Shown here one piece after another: positions 46,285-56,650 of a stretch of DNA of 64,000 bases; the first letter of the stretch is position 1; each line of letters begins with the position of its first letter. The stretch covers positions 17,412,501-17,476,500 of the forward strand of contig JAPNXP010000001.1 in assembly GCA_028753945.1 (NCBI GenBank). The letters are read 5' to 3'. A program made the position numbers and the translations under genes. The notes under the pieces are model-generated. The model saw only the letters and a list, made by a program, of their open reading frames with translations. It was not told the DNA's origin and made no database searches. The stretch is from Hexactinellida sp. DTS-2022. Its lineage: Eukaryota > Porifera > Hexactinellida.

Positions 46285-46610
46285 GTTTGTTTGTTTGTTT
46301 GTTTGTTTGTTCAGAATTGATTGAGGAACTGGTAAGAGCTACAGGCTTGAAATTTGGCAGGAGGGTGGGAAATAGTGTATCTAGAAACAAGTTCTAATAT
46401 CTAAGAAAAATATTCACATCTTCTAATCCCTAAAGGTGACAAAACTTTTAGCCTATTAAATTCGAGGGTTTTCCAGTATGGATTAGCAGCTAGCATTCAA
46501 TTCGTATAAAAGGATTTTAGTGTATCTTTCAATTTTCAAGTGTGCGTTATAGAATGCCTATCTGAGACTGTGATTTAATTGGTCGAGAGGAAGTTCATTC
46601 ATCCAATCAG
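46285..46610 (-). repeat. SINE-like repeat S1, copy 3
   Basis: Inverted copy of 24306-24620, starting with a TTTG run (seven units) on the plus strand and running to GTGATTTAATTGGTCGAGAGG. Confidence 0.65.
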
Positions 46611-47094
46611 TCATTTGTGTTTCGTGTGTCTGCCCATACATTTCTAACATTCCATTGTGTCTATTTGATATCCAATTATTACCAACCAATACAATAACTT
46701 CTCCACAGCCCAAAGTCAGGGGTCGACAGAGTTGTACAGTTCCTTAGTGATCTTTAATTAATTTATATTTGGAGTCGGTATATTATTATTATACACTTAC
46801 ATGCGTTAATATCTAGAAAATTGTCAGTGTTAATTTAGCATAAATATTCAACAATACAGGCGCTGATTAGTATTTCCCAATTTATTTTTTCTGTCCTTAT
46901 ACGTATATACCTATGGCTAGGGCTCACGGATATAAATAGACAGCTTAGGGGGGCACAGCCCTACTCTGAAACAATAGCATTACTATTACGTGGGTCACTA
47001 GCGGTCATCTAAATATTACCCATATGATTCCCGGTAATATAATCGACCAGTGTATAGGGCCTTTGAATTTTTAAGTAATGCTCAAGGGGTAAGT

Positions 47095-47395
47095 ATTACA
47101 GCCCGTCCTTTTTTATTACAAAATGGCAAAAAGCGTAATGTAGGGAGGGGGTATATAATTTTGTTAATTTTTCGTTACATAACCGACATTTTGATAGGCT
47201 CCTAGAATCAATTTGAGCTCAATCATGCACAACATAACTCAATTTGCATTAAGTCTATTGGAGTATGTATTTTAAAATACCACCGGCATTTAATTTGAAA
47301 AGTTATCTGCTTTAAATACAAGCGAGGGCCGCAGGCCCGAGTGCAAGTTGTAAGAACGCGCGTCGCGGACGAGCAGCTTGTATTAATTAAGTCTC
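47095..47395 (-). repeat. Repeat R1, inverted copy
   Basis: Inverted match to 225-620. It includes ATTACAAAATGGCAAAAAGC, GAGCTCAATCATGCA and the GC-rich GCGAGGGCCGCAGGCCCGAG end. Confidence 0.7.
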
Positions 47396-47903
47396 ACCTG
47401 AAGTAATAATGATAAGAAAATATTTAAAAGATAACTTCAATGAATAAACTGGTGGAATAAGATAGTAATTTAGCTAAAATTATACAAGCAATTTCTAACT
47501 ATAAAAGTATTTGTACTGTGACTATTTTTCCTTTGTAATTGATCGAATTACAATAATAAACTTTCAACTGATAAATTTAACTTCTGGACGGACTAAATTT
47601 AATACTTCGAAGAATGTACAGTATAAACTCCATAATCCGAGCCTCAATAATCCGGAATTCAGCAGAACCGACACTTATCATTATCCCAATGAGATTCGGA
47701 CTTTGCATTAAAGCCTGCATAATCCGACAATTGTGAAATCTAACATTTTCCCCTATCCCAACTGGTGTCGGATTAATCCATTTTAAAGATCGTGTATTTG
47801 TAATGCAAACAGACGTCAAGTAACACAGGATTTTATTCATTTCGATAATGATTGAAATCAATACCAGTGGAAATCCAAGTTTCTTCAGCAAGTAAATTAA
47901 TTC

Positions 47904-48878
47904 CAGTAGAACCTCGTTAGTACGAACACGGTTAATACGAATTTCCGGATAAGACGAACCATGGCCTACTTAATATACGGCTATATATGTCGCCAAGAAG
48001 GCCATAAAACAAAGAGGCCAGTTTCTAATTTTAATTATATGAAAGACTATGCTTCCTATTGTTGTTATTTGGGTTGTATATGGGGTAATCAACCATTGCG
48101 AGTCCATTAGAACTACTTTTGAGAATCTCAGATTTGTGAATAAGCTATTTAGGAGCCATTTAATGATGACACTACAAATATACAAAAATTTACAATCTAG
48201 TCTAAAGAACTACAAGAAAATGAAAATAATTTGCTAATAAACTTAGAATACATTTTCCGAATATATAATGAGAATGAATATATATAAACCAGCATTAATA
48301 CGTTTTATGGACGAAAATAGTAAGTTGTAATTCGGATAATACTTGTATTTTAGCATGTGGTTGCTTTATAATTATTTTTAAAAAATTTATGTCGCCATTT
48401 TGTGATTTAGTAGCCTTTGGTGCATGAAATATATCCTTATTTTAGTATTCCTGTTATAAAATTATTAGAAAGTAGGAAGTAACTGAATTGTTTTTTTTTT
48501 TTTTTTTTTTCCATTTTACCAAAAATTGTTACCGTCATCATTAAATGGCGCCTAAATAACTTAACCACAAATCTGAGATTCTCAAAAGTGGTTCTAATGG
48601 ACTCGCAATGGGTGATTACCCCATATACAATCCTAATAACAACTATAGGAGGCATAGTTTATCCTACAATTAAAATTAGAAACTGACCTCTTTGTTTTAT
48701 GGCCTTCTCGGCGACATATTTAGCCGATATTAAGTAGGCCATGGACGAACAAACAGTTCCACAAAATCAGGCCCCTACAATGGCTGTTCAATTGGTATTA
48801 TTCCGGTTAATACGAACTCCGGATAAAGCGAACAAATTTTCACCGTCCGTTGGTGTTCGTATTAACGAGGTTCTACTG
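47904..48878. mobile_element. Tigger/pogo-like foldback MITE, 975 bp
   Basis: CAGTAGAACCTCGTTAGTAC at the left and TTAACGAGGTTCTACTG at the right, a terminus typical of pogo/Tigger-type elements. Arms of roughly 270 and 350 bp are inverted copies of each other (GAGTCCATTAGAACTACTTT and its complement). A run of T lies in the loop. No transposase. Confidence 0.8.
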
Positions 48879-49059
48879 TGTATTTCAATGAAACTGTGTA
48901 TCAAATTTCAGAGGGGGTTCAGGGGCTCCGAACCCTCCTTTTTCTGATTTAATGAAACAAAACCTGTACAAAACTAGGATATTAACAACTATTCTAGTCA
49001 TAATTTTGAATTCTCATATTTCATGGCAACCTGTAGTAGTGCTGATAGTGCACCTGTAG

Positions 49060-49335
49060 CTCTTATCAATTGCAAATAATATAAATCTCTTATCTTCAGA
49101 AATTGCATGGAATTTGGTCAAAATAGACCCCTTTTTCAAATCCTCAAATCCCAATAGACGCAATGCAAATTGATTAATGTATGTGCATGATTGAGCTCAA
49201 ACTGAATCTAGGCGCCTAAAAAAATGTCGGTTATGTAACGAAACATTAACAAAAATTATATACCCCCTCCCTACAGGCTACATCACACTTTTGCCATTTT
49301 GTAATATAAAATATAAAATTACAGCTGTGTCGGTC
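49060..49335 (+). repeat. Repeat R1, third copy
   Basis: TGAGCTCAAACTGAATCTAGG and TTTTGCCATTTTGTAATATA match 460-600 and the inverted copy at 47095-47395. Confidence 0.65.
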
Positions 49336-50094
49336 ATTACTGGGCCTCTATGCTATAGTATAGTCGACACAGTAAAAATCACCCTTTTAAGTTGCTCGCA
49401 ACGCTCGCATTATTTCTTGGCCCCCCCTTTTCAACATTTCAGGGGCTCGCTAATGTATAAGCAGCTATTATTGAAATATGAAACTACACTTGTGGTTTAA
49501 TTTGACACAAGTAAGTTAGGTAGGCTTGCTAATAATATCACATTCAGTGAGGTAATAAATTTCTTATTCGACAGTCGAACAACTCAGTTCCCAAAATATT
49601 TGCCATTATGACGTCATAATCCCGTTATTTCGTTTAGAAAACCAATATATCGTTGTCAGTCAGCGTTAAAAATTACCCCTGAATAGAAATTTTAAGATCT
49701 CTAGAGCATATGGTCTTTCCTACTATTTCTGGACAATAACACAAACAAAAGAACAATTGTATGAGTCGAGCCTTATGTGAATCAACATGAAGTGGACGAG
49801 TCCAAACGGTCGTTGCATTTATATTTATTCCAACCTAAAAAAAATCTTAAATTACAGCTGTGCAGACAGCATATTCTGGTGGAGGCACTATTAGTTATTG
49901 AACCACCAAATATAGTGCCTTCAAATGAATACGCAGTCGGCACAGCTGTAGTTTTAGATTTTTCTTAAACTGACACCAAATGAAGTGTACGTGCTCTGTT
50001 AGGACTCTTTTGTCATACGAGCTAAGTTGCTATTATTATATTTGTTATACTACCAGCTAAGTTGCTACATAGCCTACTTGAATACAGCTAGACA

Positions 50095-50340
50095 TGCTGC
50101 ATAAATATCGAAAAAATAGGAGTCCAGTTTTTCATTGAAAATCTGATTTATCCCAATAATTAGCAATGATAGACCTGAAAAATGTATTACAAGTTACAAC
50201 TATATAGGAATATGGTATCAAGGTATACATATCACCCTTCATAATTATGATATGTCATCATCTGATGACGTTATCTAAATTTTTGATGCGAATTATCGTG
50301 TTTTTATAGCCTGCTTTTAACATATTATACAACATAAATA
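50095..50340 (-). repeat. Foldback-family fragment
   Basis: Matches the left arm of 45086-45600 (TATCCCAATAATTAGCAATG, ATGTCATCATCTGATGACG). The family resumes near 51030 after the inserts at 50508-51033. Confidence 0.7.
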
Positions 50341-50507
50341 ATGATATGGTGGTTCACTAGTAAAACAAAAAGCAGTTATATGTTAAACAAGAAGTATTAA
50401 ATATATTTCGCTAGAAATACGTAGAAATATGTCTTCATACGTAGACACGTAGATAGGGGTATATTTACGTAGTCTACGTAAATTTAAGGATGCTTGGCAG
50501 CACTGAG

Positions 50508-50800
50508 AGGAGAGACGGTCTACTTAGAGAAATTGCTTGACCTAGTCCACTTTGTTTTGACTAAAATTAGGTTTATTTATGTAAAATAGAACCTGAATTC
50601 AAAATGGACCTCCGGCCCGTGGGAGGGGGATACTGTCCAGTTAGTATATTGCTTACAGGAGTGCACTTTGGTTAAATCTAATTATGCTTATTTATTTAAT
50701 ATAAACACACAATTTAACTAGACCTTACGGCCATGGAGAAGGAGAAACTGTCTACTTAGTGAATTGCTTGTCCTAGTCCACTTTGGTTTGATTAACATAC
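50508..50800 (+). repeat. Tandem repeat, about 115 bp x 2.5
   Basis: Three units start near 50508, 50625 and 50736, each with a GTCTACTTAG- or GTCCAGTTAG-like segment, AATTGCTTG, then AGTCCACTTTGGTTTGATTA. Diverged, non-coding. Confidence 0.65.
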
Positions 50801-50864
50801 TTAATCACGTTAGAATTGTTTAAGAGTATTACATAGTAATACTCAAAACTAATTGAATAAAATA

Positions 50865-51033
50865 CAGTCGAAACCGATTTTTTCTAACCAATTCTTTGCA
50901 TGGAAATAAAGTAAGAAAAATCCGATAGTTAGAATAAACCGATTCAAAATAACACAAAATTGGAATTTCTTACACGTTTAAAATAAATAGTTAGTTAGAA
51001 AAAACCGGTGCTAGAATAAACCGGTTTCGACTG
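50865..51033. mobile_element. TA-flanked MITE, CAGTCGAAACCG ends
   Basis: The ends CAGTCGAAACCG and CGGTTTCGACTG are flanked by TA. Internal TTAGAATAAACCG units. 169 bp. Confidence 0.85.
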
Positions 51034-51553
51034 TATATCGAAATTATAACTGTAATGTTGAGACATTCCTCGTTGCCAGGGAACGTATATTCCAAAAATG
51101 ACTATTGACTAGTGACTTAATGTCTCAACTATTGAGACATTAAGTCACATCCTAAAATATTAGTTTATATTAGTGATACCTAATGTTAAATAGTGGCGGA
51201 TTTAGGGGGTGGAGGAGCACGTGCCCCCCCCCTTGAAAAAGATTGTCAATCAAAAATTAGGTGCCCCCCTTCCCATTTGTGTTACAAGTGGCATGTGGCA
51301 GGAACACTTATTCCACTTCATGGATATTGGATAAAAATCACTTATTATCTCAATTTTATGAAATTTATACTATAGCAACATATTTAAAGTGATTCAGAGT
51401 AGGTTAAAAAGCCGTGAATACGCTACAAGAAGTATATTGTGTCTGGAGTAAAATTCCTGTTGTTCAATACTTTTGGTCGGTTGTCTATCTGCTATCTAAT
51501 TAATACTTTGACCACAAAACTAGAGCATAGTTCATAAGTAGTAGGTACTATAC

Positions 51554-51561
51554 TATATAAG
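51554..51561 (+). promoter_or_regulatory. TATA box of the Ser-cathepsin gene
   Basis: TATATAAG 47 bp before the ATG at 51608, the same octamer as before two of the 7TM genes. Confidence 0.5.
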
Positions 51562-51607
51562 TAATGTGTTTCTTCTGGATCATAATAAAAGAAATGCGAA
51601 CAGTGTA

Positions 51608-54356
51608 ATGGCGAGCTTGAACATTTTGGTTATTACACTGGTGTGTATAGTATATTATACTAGATTGTCACTTGGGTATGGGAGGAGAGAAATAAGTGAG
51701 GAATCTTGGTTTAAATGGAAGGTAGAATTCTATAAGAATTATTCAAGTAAAACTGAAGAGATGGAGAGAAGGGGAATTTGGGAAAGGAACGTTGAATCAA
51801 TTATTGAGTTTAACACAAAGAATGAATCTTATCTTGAAGGCAACAATCAGTTCTCTGATCGGGTAAGTGCTATCGTTTAAATACAATCTGGACAAACAAA
51901 CAAACAACAACCGAGTTTAATAATATAGATATGTTAGCAATGCAAATAATGTAATTTCAAATTAAACAAGACAGCGGTTTCAATATTGATAAATAAATTT
52001 TACAATAAATCAGCTATAATGTGTAAATTATGAATACAAGTACATGTATTACTTAAGAAATATTTAATTATAATATACGTATAACAAATAGACTGAAAGG
52101 GAAGTGCTCAGGATCGTACATGGATTCAATTCCCATTCTGATATCAGAATGCAGAGACCTTACAACTACTACAATTCCAGTGGATACATATTTAATGTTC
52201 CTACTCATGTCGATTGGAGAAATGAACATAGAGTGACTGGTGTAAAAGATCAGGTATATTTTGTTTGTTGCAAATAAATAAATTCAAATTATAAAAAGTT
52301 GAAATCAGTTTGATATTGATCACAGAATTAGAATATAAATTTCATATAATCTCTGTGTATTACATAAGTAATTATGTTTATAGTGTTTGAAAAACCCGGC
52401 ACCTATAATGAACCCTATCTGGATCAAAAAAATTCATCAAATTAATATTTAAGTAAAAATATCCGTTCTGTTTATATTCTGAAAGCTTAATAAATAAAAA
52501 ATCAGCTAAATTGTTCTACTATAAGAATGACTTTGCATCATTACATATCAGGGTTCTAAAAAATGAGTGTAAAAATTAAGGCGACTTAATTTTGGTCATT
52601 CATATCTACTCGCCATATTTTTTTTCGTCCGAGCTCCAATTGATTTACTAGCCTTATTTTTTTCAGAATTACCCCTCTAGGTTCACTAGACTTAGTTTTT
52701 TTTTCGATCCTACCTCAATTGGTTTACTTACCTTATCTTTTTTTCAGTCATAGCCCAATTGCTTTACCCAGGGGCAGCATACCCGGTACGGCTGGTGCGG
52801 CGAGCGCCGTACCACTTTTCAGGATGGTCAGCTTTGCTGTACCACCTAAATTAACAATTCATTGATAATTTAATGATTTAATAAATTAATAATAGCCGAA
52901 AGTTATTCAAATAACTGGTGCAGCGTCGCCGGACCATACCATATACGAATACCTGGTGCAGCCTCATCGGGCCAGATACAAATATTGTAAAATACTCCGC
53001 CGTACCACTTTCCTAAAAGACTTGCCGCGCCTGCAACCTTTAATCCATTTAAGTCTGAATAAACGTTGATTAGCCACAATTTTTCAACCCAATGGATAAT
53101 TTAACTCGTCTAAATTTTTATATTTCGCTTTTTTCATTTATCATACTCACCATATTATTTTTTCTTAAAATAAAAAAAAACAAGCTTATGGCGAGTAAAA
53201 ATACTAAGGCGTGTAAAACCCTGTTACATATACATATATTTAATTGCAACTATTATAGGGTAGTTGTGGATCTAGCTGGGCATTTAGTGCCACTGGTAGT
53301 GTTGAGGGACAGTACGCTAAGAGAACAGGTAGACTAGTATCTTTCTCTGAACAGCAACTGTTGGATTGCTCCTGGGGATACGGAAACAAGGGGTGTCATG
53401 GAGGAAGTATGGTTAATGCCTTCAGATATATAGAGGATCATAGAACTGAGAGAGAAGATGATTATCCATACACAAGCGATGTAATTTGTTAATGTAGATG
53501 CAGCGGTGTTCGTCTAATAGCAATTGGTCTATAATAATTGCTCTAATAGCAAGTTAATATCAGTGCCTAAGTGAGCAATTAATTTTAATTTTGTTAGTAG
53601 CAAGTTTGCCTATTAGCAAGCAAATTTCGTGCAAAATTCGACTTGCTATTATGCGAACACCACTTAATATAAAATGAACATACAGTCAACACCCGTTAAT
53701 TCGAATACTCGTTAATTCGAACAAATGTAATAATCCTTTGAGAGTCCGAATTAATTGATGTTGACTGTACTGAGGAATTACAGAAGTATTTAATAATATT
53801 CTCATAAACTTTACGCTTAATTGGGACAAATCTCACGAACAAAATCATTCCACAGAAGCTAATGTTAATTTATTCGGTAAATCGGGACAAATTCTTCTTA
53901 ATTGGGACAAAATTTCGGTTAAATTATCGTTTAATTAAACCAAATACTATATACTATTTAGAATAACTACTGCTAACTACTCTTATTTAGGATGAAATGT
54001 GTAACAAAAGAGATTCATTCGGTATGCTAAACACCAAATGGTTTGTGCAGATTCCCTCAGAAGACTGCACTCTATTGAGGAGAGCAGTGACAGAGATCGG
54101 TCCCATATCCGTAGCTATTGACGCTTCGCAGCGCAGCTTCCGCCACTACTCTAACGGAGTATACAGGAGCAGCAACTGTTCAGCTAGCCAGCCTAATCAC
54201 GCTGCACTCGTTGTAGGGTACAGCATGGAGAAAGGAGGATACTGGATTGTTAAGAACAGCTGGGGAAAGCTATGGGGAGAGGAGGGATACTTTAAATTAT
54301 CTATGGAGGGCAATATGTGTGGTGTATGCACTCAGGCCTCATATCCAGTTGTGTAG
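51608..54356 (+). CDS. Cathepsin L-like protein with active-site Cys replaced by Ser (silicatein-like), 334 aa
   Basis: Exons 51608-51862, 52092-52253, 53259-53480 and 53991-54356; all introns are phase 0 with GT-AG ends. Signal peptide MASLNILVITLVCIVYY. The propeptide has an ERFNIN-like pattern (EEMERRGIWERNVESIIEFN) and GNNQFSD. The mature domain begins near VPTHVDWRNE. The catalytic stretch reads [18 protein letters not shown]: the nucleophile codon is AGC (53274-53276, Ser145), while the Cys next door in CGS is kept. His283 (NHAALVVGY) and Asn302 (VKNSWG) are present, as are the disulphide Cys residues. It is full length and lesion-free, so it is not an obvious pseudogene. Sponge silicateins, which template silica, are cathepsin L relatives with this same change. 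Alternatives are a catalytically dead inhibitor or scaffold like TINAG. It is secreted or vesicular by its signal peptide. It pairs with the Cys paralogue 2.3 kb downstream. Confidence 0.88.
53511..53664. mobile_element. 'TAGCAA' MITE in intron 3 of the Ser-cathepsin gene
   Basis: GGTGTTCGTCTAATAGCAAT at the left and CTATTATGCGAACACCACT at the right, TA after the right end. Intronic, coding unaffected. Confidence 0.75.
53683..53767. mobile_element. 85-bp TA-flanked MITE in intron 3
   Basis: The ends CAGTCAACACCCGTTAATTC and TTAATTGATGTTGACTG are flanked by TA. Internal GTTAATTCGAA units. Confidence 0.82.
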
Positions 54357-55812
54357 TGAGAACTGGAGATATGTCGATTGATTCCTGATTACATTCATTT
54401 AAATAAGTTGTTGCTGTTATTCATGTTAGGTTATTATATTCTGTTAATTAAATAACTCACTTATATGGGCACTTTAATATCAGAGGGTGAGCGTAACTGA
54501 GAATTGACCCGAACTCAGAAAGATCAATTGCCATGTTCAATGTTTCGTTTGATCAAATTCATTGTATACAAACATTTGACTACCTTATACAGATGTATAT
54601 TATGGATTTGCGAATAATATTAAGAAATGCGTTTGTCATTAAGATTCAGTTATACATTGGGTAAATGAATAATTAATTAAATTGAACCCATAGGCCATAG
54701 TACAAATTCCAATCTATATGTAGAATATATCACCCAAGTTCAAAATACATTTATACTTTGGTTATCAGAATTAATTGTATTATTCATTAAATTATAGCAA
54801 TATAAACTACTTTTAAATGCTCTGCGACGGATAACTCAACCGCTGCGGGGTCTCGCTTCTTCTCAATAGACAATAAATATTTATTTTAAACTTTTGAAAA
54901 AAATTGAATACATAATTAGCATACTTACTTGTTTATCTTTGTAACATTTGGAAGCTAGTCTCTAGGTCATTCTTTGAATTTTTTCAATAAATCTGTTGAC
55001 CTATTTTTGGTCATATTCTAAAATTTTAAATTCCAAAATGGCACTAACTAATAAGCAATTTAATAATTCGTACACTACTGAAGAATTCGATTTCCATTGA
55101 ATCTATATAAATTGAATATTGGTCACTAATTATACCTCCTGTTTTGAAATTCAAGAGTTAAAATGTGTGAGAGTTAAAATGTCCATAAATGTAATATAAA
55201 ATCGTGACCCCAAGACCCAGATGCACATCAGTAACCATGAGACGCCTATATTGAAAGTACAGCAAAAATCACTCAAGCTCTGTTCTGTGAAGGATTCGGA
55301 CCAACTACTAATAACTAAACACCAAGGAAGTGGAATTAGAACTGGCCCACTACATAGTAGTCGTTACAGTAAAAAGAGAGTAAAAATTGAAATTAACATA
55401 ATTAATTAGTTAGAAAATGGAAATACGAATGGAAGGTCAAGCACACAGGCTAGCATATCATTATTTATTCAGAGAAAAGGAAATTCCAAAGAAGATCGTA
55501 GCCGAAAGTTTCCCAATAGTCTAGGGGAGTCACAAATGGAATTCTAGTTTATTCAACGCAGGCCTTAATGAATGGAACTTATGAGATTCTAACGAAATAG
55601 CATAAATACCAAAGAACAGTTTAATGTAATGATAAAGAAGTGTGAAATGTCTACCTGGGAAGCGTAACTTTCCAGTTGAAAATTGAAATTGTTCATTAAT
55701 ATAAATAAATTGTGACTTTTTGGACTTGTATAATATTCCTATATATCTCCCAGATAACAGCAAATTGTTTGGTTCCTCGTAACCAATAATAATTTATTAT
55801 ATTATATATATA

Positions 55813-55993
55813 CAGTAGAACCTCGTAGAACGAACACTGTTAATACGAATTTCCGGATAAGACAAACAAACAGTTCCACAAATCGGTCCCTACAATGGCT
55901 ATTCAATGGGTAATACTCCGGTTAATACGAAATCCGGATAAGGCGAACAAATTTTCACCGTCCGTTGAAGTTCGTATTAACGAGGTTCTACTG
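55813..55993. mobile_element. Tigger-like MITE, 181 bp
   Basis: CAGTAGAACCTCGTAGAACG at the left and TTAACGAGGTTCTACTG at the right. A short deletion relative of 47904-48878, with the left TA kept and the right flank mutated. Confidence 0.82.
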
Positions 55994-56608
55994 TGATCTA
56001 TTATAAATGTTTTTTTCTGACTTTATACTAGTTTACCTATAAAACATTTGGGATTAGTTTATATCTCCATTATAAATTCGTTTAAATTTCCTATCAGTTT
56101 GATACAATCTGTGCGTATGTTTGCTACGGTACATCTTGACAAACAACAGAAGCTAAATCGCATTAATTTAATTAGTTAACAACCTTGACTCCAAAAATAG
56201 CAACATACTGAACATAATTAAGTAGCAAGAGTAATTTGCAAGCTTTTTATGAGTGATTATTAAGGAGGGTAAGCCGTGAAGAGGCTGTTAATTATGTTCC
56301 GTAGTGTTTAATACGAACGAACATAAGTAGCAGAGCGACTATTGTAATAGAGTGGTTCGTCTATACAAATCTATATAGTATACTATAAGATAATAGCATT
56401 ATCTAAGACACGTTATTCAATTACTTTATGGTCATTAGCAAAGATATTATATTTCAGCATATCATATACATTCCTACTGGAGTCTGCAGATAACCTATGA
56501 TTAAAATTTAAACTCGTGGTAGGAACTTCCTTGTACTTGAGAGCACCTGACACACGTGATATTATAATATGGCACAAGACTCTTGCCTACTTAATATTGT
56601 AATGCAGT

Positions 56609-56616
56609 TATATATA
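56609..56616 (+). promoter_or_regulatory. Possible TATA box of the Cys-cathepsin gene
   Basis: TATATATA 34 bp before the ATG at 56651. Weaker than the TATATAAG of its neighbour. Confidence 0.4.
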
Positions 56617-56650
56617 GTTCTGAGGTATATTCTAAGTTAATGTTATCAAT

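Noticed and set aside
45032-46397. Two matching peptides (MNIYNAFNYVKSMLEK...) on opposite strands.
   Set aside because: They come from the two arms of a foldback repeat. The frame is not kept in the other family copies (21340-21900, 50095-50340), so it is not a conserved gene.
51608-54356. Calling the Ser-cathepsin gene a pseudogene because of the lost nucleophile.
   Set aside because: All splice sites, the signal peptide, propeptide motifs, His, Asn and disulphide cysteines are intact over 334 codons with no stop.
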